64,000 bases of DNA. It comes from Novosphingobium sp. PhB57. GTDB lineage: Bacteria > Pseudomonadota > Alphaproteobacteria > Sphingomonadales > Sphingomonadaceae. Shown here in pieces: positions 28,492 to 36,100 of this stretch. The stretch covers positions 372,001 through 436,000 of the forward strand of contig NZ_SMBO01000006.1 in the NCBI RefSeq assembly GCF_004342985.1, given 5' to 3'. The notes below the pieces were generated by a model that worked only from the letters and a program-made list of their open reading frames with translations, searched no databases and was not told the origin of the DNA. How positions within the stretch are numbered: the stretch's first letter is position 1; the number at the start of each line of letters is the position of its first letter. The translations under genes and the position numbers were made by a program.

Positions 28492-29966
28492 GCAATACCC
28501 GCAAGAAACAATGGCGCTGGCCGCTCTCGCCCGAAACGGTGCGTTCGGTGCTCAGCAGCCATTCGATCCTGGGCCTCGCCTTCGCGGCGGTGATCTACCT
28601 CGTCTGCGTGACCGGCACGGTGGCCGTTTTCGCGCCCGATCTCGAACGCTGGGAAGTGCCCGCCACCCCGGTCGCGCGCAGCCTGAGCGATGCTGCCGCC
28701 GCGCGCGCCATTGCCGAAGGCGCGCAGCACGCGCCCGCCGATACCGCCCTTTACCTCGCCCTGCCCACACCTGCGAAGGAGGGCGCGTCGCTGGTTGCTT
28801 TCAGCCCGGCTTTCGAGCGCAAGTGGGCCGTGGCCGAGGACGGCTCGCTGTCGGATCTCGAAGCCGGCTGGACCGATTTCCTGATCCACCTCCACGTCAA
28901 CCTGCACTTGCCGCGTAGCTGGGGCGAATTCATCGTCGGGCTGACCGGGGTGGCCCTGCTGTCCTCGCTGGTTTCCGGGATCCTCGCCCATCCGCGCGTG
29001 CTGCGCGATGCCTTCCACTTGCGGCTCGGCGGTTCGCGCCGGTTGCAGGAGGCGGACTTGCACAACCGCCTGGGGATCTGGGCGCTGCCGTTCCACTTCA
29101 CGCTGGCGCTGACCGGGGCGCTGCTTGGCCTCAGCACCATCATCGTCGCGGTGCTGGCCCTGCTGCTCTATCCGGAGGGCGGGATGAAGAAGGTCTACGA
29201 ACTCTTCCTGGATGCGCCGCCGCCGGTCGATACGCGGGCGGTGCCGATGCCCGATATCGCGGCTCTCATCGCGCAGGCCCGCGCCCGTGCGCCGCAAGCC
29301 GCGCCGCAGAACGTCATGGTCGAGCGTGCGGGCCGCGCCGACATGCGTGTCACCGTGCTCAGCGGCCGCGCGAAGCTGCTGGTCCAGCAGGACGAGACCC
29401 GGTTCGACGCGGCGGGCAAGGTGGTGGCCGACGAACACCCCGAAGACTTCGTGCCCGGCACCCGCGTGCTCGGCGGCATCGGCCAGGTCCATTTCGGCTG
29501 GTATGGCGGACTGGCCGTGCGGCTTGCCTATGGATTGCTGGGCATCGCGCTGTGCGTGGTGACTTCCAGCGGCGTGACCATCTGGCTCGCCCGTCGCCGC
29601 GACCGTGGCCGCCCCGCACCGCAGTGGGAGCGGATCTGGGCGGCGGTGTGCTGGGGGCAGCCGGTCGTGCTCTGCCTCACCGCGCTGCTGGCACGGTTTG
29701 CGCCCGAAGCGTCCCTGCCCGCCGCCTGGCTCGCCTTCACCGTGCTTTCGATCCTGGCTTCGGCGCTGGCGAAGACGGTTCCCGGCCCCCGGCTGGCGCG
29801 TGCCTGGCGCTGGGCCCTGACGGCGTTGCTGGCGATCCTGGCCTTCATCCACGGAGCGGCGGCGCTGCCGCAAGGGGGTGCGGTGCTGATCGACGCCGTG
29901 TTGCTGGCCGGCAGCGCGGGCCTGCTCGCCTCGCTCCTGCGGGGAAGGACCAGGACCGCCGCCTGA
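28488..29966 (+). CDS. PepSY-associated membrane protein (PiuB/iron-regulated type)
   Basis: 492 residues. The PepSY_TM architecture is visible: TM1 (about 25-48), a periplasmic PepSY-like stretch, FLIHLHVNLHLPRSWGEFIVGLTGVALL with paired histidines before TM2, NRLGIWALPFHFTLALTGALLGL as TM3, and QVHFGWYGGLAVRLAYGLLGIALC as TM4. An extra C-terminal block of about four helices (405-487) follows. Members work with TonB receptors and are thought to reduce or transfer iron across the inner membrane; the His pairs may bind haem or metal. It overlaps the previous gene by four bases and ends this iron-uptake operon. Confidence 0.87.
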   Translation: MSNTRKKQWRWPLSPETVRSVLSSHSILGLAFAAVIYLVCVTGTVAVFAPDLERWEVPATPVARSLSDAAAARAIAEGAQHAPADTALYLALPTPAKEGASLVAFSPAFERKWAVAEDGSLSDLEAGWTDFLIHLHVNLHLPRSWGEFIVGLTGVALLSSLVSGILAHPRVLRDAFHLRLGGSRRLQEADLHNRLGIWALPFHFTLALTGALLGLSTIIVAVLALLLYPEGGMKKVYELFLDAPPPVDTRAVPMPDIAALIAQARARAPQAAPQNVMVERAGRADMRVTVLSGRAKLLVQQDETRFDAAGKVVADEHPEDFVPGTRVLGGIGQVHFGWYGGLAVRLAYGLLGIALCVVTSSGVTIWLARRRDRGRPAPQWERIWAAVCWGQPVVLCLTALLARFAPEASLPAAWLAFTVLSILASALAKTVPGPRLARAWRWALTALLAILAFIHGAAALPQGGAVLIDAVLLAGSAGLLASLLRGRTRTAA

Positions 29967-29977
29967 GAAATCCATCG

Positions 29978-29996
29978 TCCCGGTCCTGATCCGGGA
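29978..29996. repeat. Short palindrome tcccgg..ccggga
   Basis: 6-bp arms around tcctgat, just past the iron operon. Related in core sequence to the hairpin at 2712-2740. It could act as a weak terminator. Confidence 0.4.
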
Positions 29997-30117
29997 ACGC
30001 TCTTTGATGAGCCTCGTTCATGACGGCATGTGATTTCACACAGTGCCGGAATCCGTCGCCGTGCGTTATCGTACCCGATGGACGGAAACTGCCGTCCTGG
30101 TGCGACAAGGACGGGCA

Positions 30118-30783
30118 ATGAGCGAAACGGCGGATTTCGAGGTATCGCGGCGCGCGGTCCTGGCAGGCAGCGCGGCGAGCGTGGGGCTGACCGTGGTGCC
30201 CACGATGGCGGAAGGACAGGCTCCCATGGCGCGCAAGCCCCCGACGATGGCCGTTTCGTTCAAGGTCAACGAAAAGGCGCAGGCCTTGATGGTCGATACG
30301 CGCACCACGCTGCTGGACGCCTTGCGCGATCACCTGGGCCTGATGGGCACCAAGAAGGGCTGCGATCACGGTCAGTGCGGGGCCTGCACGGTGATTGTGA
30401 ACGGCACGCGGATCAATTCCTGCCTCAGCCTGGCGGTCATGCACGAAGGCGATGCCGTCACCACGATCGAGGGTCTCGGTACTCCGGAAGACCTGCATCC
30501 GATGCAGGCGGCCTTCGTGAAGCATGACGGCTTCCAGTGCGGCTATTGCACGCCGGGCCAGATCTGCTCGGCCGTCGCGGTGCTGGAAGAGATCAGGGCG
30601 GGTATTCCCAGCCATGTGCAGGAGGACGTCGGCGGCGCTCCCGAGATGACGGTTCTGGAAATGCGCGAGCGGATGAGCGGCAATATCTGCCGCTGCGGCG
30701 CCTATTCGAACATTGCCGAAGCGATGGCGGAAGTGGCGGGCGTCAAGCTTGCCGAGACTCACGGCGCGGAGATCGAGGCATGA
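30118..30783 (+). CDS. paoA: PaoA-like [2Fe-2S] subunit of periplasmic aldehyde oxidoreductase
   Basis: 221 residues from ATG 30118 (AAGGA upstream). A twin-arginine signal (SRRAVLAGSAASVGL) shows export of the folded, cofactor-loaded complex. Two [2Fe-2S] sites follow: the plant-type CDHGQCGACT with a later Cys in RINSCLS, and the C-terminal CGYCTPGQ plus CRCGAY motif. It passes electrons from the molybdenum subunit. In E. coli PaoABC oxidises aromatic and aliphatic aldehydes in the periplasm. It overlaps paoB (ATGA). A longer frame from 30043 would hide the Tat signal. Confidence 0.93.
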   Translation: MSETADFEVSRRAVLAGSAASVGLTVVPTMAEGQAPMARKPPTMAVSFKVNEKAQALMVDTRTTLLDALRDHLGLMGTKKGCDHGQCGACTVIVNGTRINSCLSLAVMHEGDAVTTIEGLGTPEDLHPMQAAFVKHDGFQCGYCTPGQICSAVAVLEEIRAGIPSHVQEDVGGAPEMTVLEMRERMSGNICRCGAYSNIAEAMAEVAGVKLAETHGAEIEA

Positions 30784-31730
30784 AGGCTTTCACATACGAG
30801 CGTGCCAGGACGCCGGCCGCTGCCGCCGCCGCGGTCGCAGGGCACAAGGGCGCCAAGTTCATCGCCGGGGGCACCAACCTGCTCGACCTGATGAAGCTGG
30901 AGATCGAGACGCCGACGCATCTTGTGGACGTGCAGGATCTCGGCCTCGATCGCATCGAGGAGACGACGGAAGGCGGGCTGCGCATCGGTACGCTGGTCAG
31001 CAACACCGCGCTGGCCGCAGACAAGCGCGTGCGGCGCGATTACGGTGTGCTCACGCGCGCCATCGTCGCAGGCGCCTCGGGCCAGCTGCGCAACAAGGCG
31101 ACGACCGGCGGCAACCTGCTGCAGCGCACCCGCTGCCCCTATTTCTACGATACCAACCAGGCCTGCAACAAGCGCAAGCCCGGCTCCGGCTGTGCGGCGA
31201 TCGGTGGTTTCAGCCGCCAGCTCGGCGTGGTCGGCACGAGCGAGGCCTGCATCGCCACGCACCCCAGCGACATGGCAGTCGCCTTGCGCGTGCTGGATGC
31301 CGCGGTGGAGACGGTCGATGCCCAGGGCAAGACGCGCAGCGTGCCGGTGGGCGAATTCCACCGCCTGCCGGGTGATACGCCGCACCTGGAGAACGTGCTC
31401 CAGCCGGGCGAACTGATCACGGCCGTCACTCTGCCCAAGCCGCCGGGCGGACGGCATGTCTATCACAAGGTGCGCGACCGGGCCTCCTATGCCTTCGCGC
31501 TCGTTTCCGTGGCGGCGGTGCTGAACGAGGACGGCAGCGGACGAGTGGCTTTCGGCGGCGTCGCGCCGCGGCCCTGGCGGGTCGAAGCCGCCGACGCGCA
31601 GCTGCGCAACGGCGCGGGCGCCGTGACGCGCACGGCTTTCGCAGACGCGCGGCCGACCCATGAGAATGCCTTCAAGGTCACTCTGGCGGAGCGCACGCTG
31701 GCGGCGATCATCCAGGAGAACCGGGCATGA
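30780..31730 (+). CDS. paoB: PaoB-like FAD and [4Fe-4S] subunit
   Basis: 316 residues, CO-dehydrogenase flavoprotein-like. FIAGGTNLLDLMK and TTGGNLLQRTRCPYF bind FAD. The cysteines in RCPYF, ACNKR and GSGC reproduce the extra [4Fe-4S] cluster typical of PaoB and absent from most xanthine-dehydrogenase flavin subunits. Its role is to carry electrons from PaoA's clusters to the external acceptor. The start overlaps the paoA stop and the stop overlaps paoC, so a 1:1:1 subunit ratio is likely. Length is close to E. coli PaoB. Confidence 0.93.
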   Translation: MKAFTYERARTPAAAAAAVAGHKGAKFIAGGTNLLDLMKLEIETPTHLVDVQDLGLDRIEETTEGGLRIGTLVSNTALAADKRVRRDYGVLTRAIVAGASGQLRNKATTGGNLLQRTRCPYFYDTNQACNKRKPGSGCAAIGGFSRQLGVVGTSEACIATHPSDMAVALRVLDAAVETVDAQGKTRSVPVGEFHRLPGDTPHLENVLQPGELITAVTLPKPPGGRHVYHKVRDRASYAFALVSVAAVLNEDGSGRVAFGGVAPRPWRVEAADAQLRNGAGAVTRTAFADARPTHENAFKVTLAERTLAAIIQENRA

Positions 31731-33925
31731 AGTTCGATACGCCTGCGGGCTCCAATCCCATCGACGCCATGAAAGTGATCGGCCAGGCGGTCGACCGCGT
31801 GGACGGCAAGCTCAAGACCACGGGGCAGGCCCCCTATGCTTACGAGCACAAGGACGTACCGGCCAGGCCGGCCTACGGGTATGTGATCGGTGCCGGGATC
31901 GCCAAGGGGCGGGTCACGGCGATGAACACGGCCGAAGCCAAGCGCATGCCCGGCGTGCTCGCGGTGGTCAGCGCCGAAAATGCGCAGCCGCTGGGCAAGG
32001 GCAGCATGAACACCGCCAAGCTGCTGGGCGGTCCCGCTGTCGACCATTACCATCAGGCGCTGGCGGTGGTCGTGGCCGAAAGCTTCGAGCAGGCGCGCAA
32101 TGCCGCCAATGCCGTGCGGATCGAATACGAGCGCGGTAACGGCCGTTTCGATCTCGCCAAGGCGAAGCCCGGCGCGCAGCCGCTGACGGGCAGCGATGCC
32201 GACACCCATACCGGCGATTTCGAGGGCGCCTTCGCCTCGGCCGCGGTGCAGCTCGACCAGACTTACACCACGCCCGACCAGAACCACGCGATGATGGAGC
32301 CTTTCGCCACCATCGCCTGGTGGGAAGACGATGCGCTCTCGGTCTGGACGTCCAACCAGATGATCGCCTGGAACAAGAAGGAGCTGGCCGCCACTTTCAA
32401 GCTGCCGCCCGAGAAAGTCCATGTCCGCTCGCCCTTCATCGGCGGCGGTTTCGGGGGCAAGCTGTTCCTGCGCGCCGATGCGGTGATGGCGGCGCTGGGC
32501 GCGAAGGCCTGCGGCAGGCCGGTGAAGATCGCGATGCCGCGGCCGCTGATGCTCAACAACGCCACGCACCGCCCGGCCACGATCCAGCGCATCCGCATCG
32601 GCACCGGCAAGGACGGGCGCATCACCGCGATCGGCCATGAAAGCTGGTCCGGCGACCTTCCCGGCGGCGGCCCGGAATCGGCGACGCAGCAGACCAAGTT
32701 GCTCTATGCCGGCGCCAATCGCCTCACCGCCCTGCGGCTGGCCGAACTGGACCTGCCCGAAGCCAATGCCATGCGCGCACCCGGCGAAGCGCCCGGGCTC
32801 ATGGCGCTGGAGATCGCCATCGACGAAGTGGCCGAGAAGCTGGGCATGGACCCGGTGCGGTTCCGCGTGCTCAACGATACGCAAGTCGATCCCGAGCATC
32901 CCGAGCGGCCCTTCTCGCAGCGCAACCTCGTGCGATGCCTGGAGGACGGTGCCAAGCGCTTCGGCTGGGAACGCCGCCAGACGCGTCCGGGCAAGATGCG
33001 CGACGGGCGCTGGCTGATCGGCATGGGCGTGGCGGCGGCCTTCCGCAACAACATCAACATGACATCGGCCGCGCGCGTGCGGCTGTCGAGCGACGGCGTG
33101 GTCACGGTGGAGACCGACATGACCGACATCGGCACCGGCTCCTACACCATCATCGCCCAGACCGCGGCAGAGATGATGGGCCTGCCGGTGGAGAAAGTGC
33201 GCGTGAAGCTGGGCGATTCCTCGTTCCCGGCCTCGGCAGGCTCCGGCGGGCAATGGGGCGCCAACAGCTCCACGTCGGGCGTCTATGCGGCCTGTGTGAA
33301 GCTGCGCGAAGCTGCGGCCCAGCGGCTCGGCATGGATCCGGCCACCGCGGAATTCGCCGATGGCGAAGTGCGCGCGGGCAATCGCTCCGCGGCCCTCGCC
33401 GACGCGGCGAAGTCTGGCGAGATCGTTGCCGAAGAGACGATGCAGTGGGGCGATCTGGGCAAGAAGTTCCAGCAGTCGACCTTCGGTGCGCACTTCGTGG
33501 AAGCAGCCGTGGACGCCTATACCGGCGAGACGCGGGTGCGACGCATGCTGGCGGTCTGCGCGGCCGGACGCATCCTCAATCCCAAGACGGCGCGCAGCCA
33601 GGTGATCGGCGCCATGACGATGGGCGTGGGCGGCGCGCTGATGGAGGAACTGGCGGTCGACAAGCGCTTCGGGTTCTTCGTCAATCACGACCTTGCCGGG
33701 TACGAAGTGCCGGTCCACGCGGACATTCCGCACCAGGGCGTGGTTTTCCTCGACGAGGCGGACGACAAGGTCTCGCCGATGAAGGCCAAGGGCGTGGGCG
33801 AACTCGGGCTCTGCGGCGTCGGCGCGGCTGTGGCCAACGCGGTCTACAACGCCACGGGGGTGCGCGTGCGGGACTATCCGCTCACGCTGGACAAGCACCT
33901 TGCGAAGCTGCCGGCTATCGCCTGA
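31727..33925 (+). CDS. paoC: PaoC-like molybdenum-cofactor catalytic subunit
   Basis: 732 residues, the same length as I recall for E. coli PaoC. The molybdenum centre is indicated by FIGGGFGGKLFLRAD, MRAPGEAPG, GSGGQWGANSST and the catalytic Glu692 in KGVGELGLCG. Arg440 (AFRNN) is also present; both numbers coincide with the E. coli catalytic residues. It oxidises aldehydes to acids using water as oxygen donor. No PaoD-like chaperone for cofactor insertion lies nearby and it must be supplied elsewhere. The 3' end overlaps the convergent cobB gene by 11 bases. Confidence 0.94.
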   Translation: MKFDTPAGSNPIDAMKVIGQAVDRVDGKLKTTGQAPYAYEHKDVPARPAYGYVIGAGIAKGRVTAMNTAEAKRMPGVLAVVSAENAQPLGKGSMNTAKLLGGPAVDHYHQALAVVVAESFEQARNAANAVRIEYERGNGRFDLAKAKPGAQPLTGSDADTHTGDFEGAFASAAVQLDQTYTTPDQNHAMMEPFATIAWWEDDALSVWTSNQMIAWNKKELAATFKLPPEKVHVRSPFIGGGFGGKLFLRADAVMAALGAKACGRPVKIAMPRPLMLNNATHRPATIQRIRIGTGKDGRITAIGHESWSGDLPGGGPESATQQTKLLYAGANRLTALRLAELDLPEANAMRAPGEAPGLMALEIAIDEVAEKLGMDPVRFRVLNDTQVDPEHPERPFSQRNLVRCLEDGAKRFGWERRQTRPGKMRDGRWLIGMGVAAAFRNNINMTSAARVRLSSDGVVTVETDMTDIGTGSYTIIAQTAAEMMGLPVEKVRVKLGDSSFPASAGSGGQWGANSSTSGVYAACVKLREAAAQRLGMDPATAEFADGEVRAGNRSAALADAAKSGEIVAEETMQWGDLGKKFQQSTFGAHFVEAAVDAYTGETRVRRMLAVCAAGRILNPKTARSQVIGAMTMGVGGALMEELAVDKRFGFFVNHDLAGYEVPVHADIPHQGVVFLDEADDKVSPMKAKGVGELGLCGVGAAVANAVYNATGVRVRDYPLTLDKHLAKLPAIA

Positions 33926-35225
33926 ATCCCAGGTCGGCGGTTTGGCAGGTCAGCAGGTCGGCGATCAATTCCGGCGCCGAGGGGAAGTAGAAGTGCATGT
34001 AGCTGGCCGTGAGCGGTCCGTGGCGGAACAGGCGTTCGCCCGGCCGCCCGTCCGGCGTGACGGCGCTGACGGTGGGCAAAAGGGACGTTTCCAGCCGCGA
34101 ATAGTGGAACGTGTGGCCCCGCGCGACATGACCGCCCAGTTCCATCTCCTGCATGCCCAGCGCTGCCAGCCGCCCTTGCATCACGGCCCGCGCAGGCAGC
34201 AGGCCGAGCAGGGCGGCACTGGCGCCGTCGGTGCTTTCGAGCCTCTCGGAGGCGTAAAGCATGCCGCCACATTCGGCCAGGATCGGCCGCCCCGCCTGGA
34301 AGTGGGTGCGGATCGCCGCGATCATCGGGCGATTGGCGGAAAGAGCGTCCAGGTGCAGCTCGGGATAGCCCCCGGGTAGCCACAAGCCGTCGCAAGGGGG
34401 CAGCACGGCATCGCGCAGCGGCGAGAAGAAGGCGAGCCGCGCCCCGGCCCGTTCCAGAAACGCGAGGTTGGCGGGATAGATGAAGCCGAAGGCCTCGTCG
34501 CGGGCAATGGCGATGCGGCGGCCTGACAGCGCGGAAGGCGGCGCTTCGGCGGCTTCCGGGGCGGGGAAGGGCACCGGCTCGGGCAGCCAGAGCGCGGTTT
34601 CCGGCAGACTGTCGGCGGCGCGGTCTATGCGCGCCTCGATATCCGCCACCTCCCCGGCCTGCACCAGTCCTAGGTGCCGTTCGGGCAGGCCGAGCCCGGC
34701 ATCGCGCCGCAGGGTGCCAAGCCATTCCACCCCGCCCGGCATGCCGCGCTCCAGCAGTTCGGCATGGCGCGCGCTGCCGACGCGGTTGGCCAGCACGGCG
34801 GCCAGGGTCACGTCCGCGCGGTAGGTGGAAAGGCCGTGGACCAGCGCACCGAACGTCTGCGCCATCGATGCCCCGTCGATCACCGCCATGACCGGCAGAC
34901 CGAACAGGCGGGCGATGTCGGCGGAGGAGGGGGTGCCGTCGAACAGGCCCATCGCCCCTTCGACAAGGATCAGGTCGGCGTCCCGCGCGGCCTCGTGCAG
35001 CAGGGCGCGGCATTCCCGCTCTCCGCACATGAACAGGTCGAGCTGATGAACGGGCGCGCCGCTGGCCCTTTCGAGCACCATCGGGTCCAGGAAGTCCGGC
35101 CCGCACTTGAACACCCGCACTTTGCGCCCGGCGCGGCGGTGGCGGCGGGCCAGCGCGGCGGTGACGAGGGTCTTGCCTTGTCCCGACGAGGGCGCGGTGA
35201 CCAGCAGGGCGGGGCAGGCCGTCAT
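33915..35225 (-). CDS. cobB: CobB/CbiA, cobyrinate a,c-diamide synthase
   Basis: 436 residues from ATG 35225. ATP-binding P-loop-like APSSGQGKTLVTAAL, FKCGPDFLDP and VEGAMGLFDG belong to the synthetase half; the C-terminal class-I glutaminase half has LPGGYPELH and the nucleophilic Cys in AECGGMLY. It amidates the a and c side chains of (hydrogeno)cobyrinate using glutamine and ATP. It is read leftward, alone, behind its own cobalamin riboswitch at about 35415-35625. Longer upstream frames run into the riboswitch and are rejected. Confidence 0.94.
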   Translation of the reverse strand: MTACPALLVTAPSSGQGKTLVTAALARRHRRAGRKVRVFKCGPDFLDPMVLERASGAPVHQLDLFMCGERECRALLHEAARDADLILVEGAMGLFDGTPSSADIARLFGLPVMAVIDGASMAQTFGALVHGLSTYRADVTLAAVLANRVGSARHAELLERGMPGGVEWLGTLRRDAGLGLPERHLGLVQAGEVADIEARIDRAADSLPETALWLPEPVPFPAPEAAEAPPSALSGRRIAIARDEAFGFIYPANLAFLERAGARLAFFSPLRDAVLPPCDGLWLPGGYPELHLDALSANRPMIAAIRTHFQAGRPILAECGGMLYASERLESTDGASAALLGLLPARAVMQGRLAALGMQEMELGGHVARGHTFHYSRLETSLLPTVSAVTPDGRPGERLFRHGPLTASYMHFYFPSAPELIADLLTCQTADLGFRR

Positions 35226-35414
35226 GCGGGCAGGCACGAATATCGTCCGGACGGAGCGGTATCCGAAAGGCGGAAGGGGCAGGGCGGCATGACGGTTCGA
35301 TCCTCCTGGGCGCAAGTACGGCTTGTCGTCTCGCGAAAGACCGGGTCCGCGGGGAGCAGCGCTCCGCATCGGGCATGGCCCCCGTCCGCCCGGTACATCC
35401 CGCCCGCGCGAAGG

Positions 35415-35625
35415 ATCGACGGCTGGGGGCCGGTTTCCTGACTTCCTGGGCCCGATTTCTTGGAATCGGCGCGCCTTCCGCCGCCTTCTCGGCACCGCGC
35501 GGTGCCAATGGCGTGCTGGCGGGGCGCATCCCCGGTTACAGTTGCGGGAGCAGTGCCGGATTCCAGCGGGATTACCCCTCTGGCCCGGACTTCCCGATTA
35601 AGCCCTTGCGGGCACCCCTGGCCCG
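35415..35625 (-). ncRNA. Cobalamin riboswitch controlling cobB
   Basis: Read on the - strand, the conserved core is present: ggaatccggcactgctcc, then cgcaactgtaa (35538-35548), gagaaggcgg (about 35490), and the 3' B12-box aagtcaggaaaccggcc (about 35427-35443). The box differs at a few positions from the consensus agccaggagacctgcc. About 190 bases separate the box from the cobB start, leaving room for an expression platform. Family knowledge: adenosylcobalamin binding lowers expression of B12 synthesis and uptake genes. Boundaries are approximate. Confidence 0.85.
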
Positions 35626-35650
35626 GCGGGCCTATGGCACTTCGCCAGAG

Positions 35651-35716
35651 AGCGCAAGCGCAGGACAGGACCAGCGCAAGCGTCGGACAAGGCAAGCGCA
35701 AGCGCCGGGCTCTTGC
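35651..35716. repeat. Three 22-bp direct repeats between two divergent riboswitches
   Basis: The 10-mer agcgcaagcg occurs exactly at 35651, 35673 and 35695, each followed by a looser 12-bp tail (caggacaggacc, tcggacaaggca, ccgggctcttgc). The period is two helical turns. It fills most of the interval where both divergent promoters must lie. Confidence 0.8.
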
Positions 35717-35744
35717 ACGCGGCACCCCACCGGGATAGGGGCGC

Positions 35745-35925
35745 TCCAGCGACAGGTTCCCCGCAAGGGGATCAAAAGGGAACGCGGGTGAATGCCCGGG
35801 CTGCCCCTGCAACTGTAAGCGGCGAGCCGTGCGGCCAATTCGCCATTGGGGATGCAAGTCCCTGAGAAGGCGGCCGAAATGGCACTGACCCGTGAGCCAG
35901 GAGACCTGCCTGACGCCGTCGTTCT
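35745..35925 (+). ncRNA. Cobalamin riboswitch controlling the btuB-cob operon
   Basis: Near-consensus core: agggaacgcgggtgaatgcc, ctgcccctgcaactgtaag (35801-35819), gagaaggcgg (35864-35873), ggcactg (35881-35887) and the B12-box gagccaggagacctgcc (35894-35910). It lies about 175 bases upstream of the btuB start on the same strand. Extent is approximate; no clear terminator was seen, so control may be at translation. Confidence 0.93.
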
Positions 35926-36100
35926 TCGACCGGACAGGGTGAGCCGGGCGAACGGGGCCATTCCTCGCGCAACGACAGCCATTGCCGTGCCGGCACGCGC
36001 CGCGCGGGAGGGGGCGTCGTCCGCTGCATGGGCGGCAGAGGCCCTGCCTTTCGCATGCGTGCCGACCCGGCCGGGTCGATGCTCGTGCGAAGGACATGCC

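Noticed and set aside
35651..35716. CRISPR-like array
   Set aside because: Only a 10-bp core is exact, the intervals are 12 bp, there is no leader or cas gene, and the position fits a promoter array.
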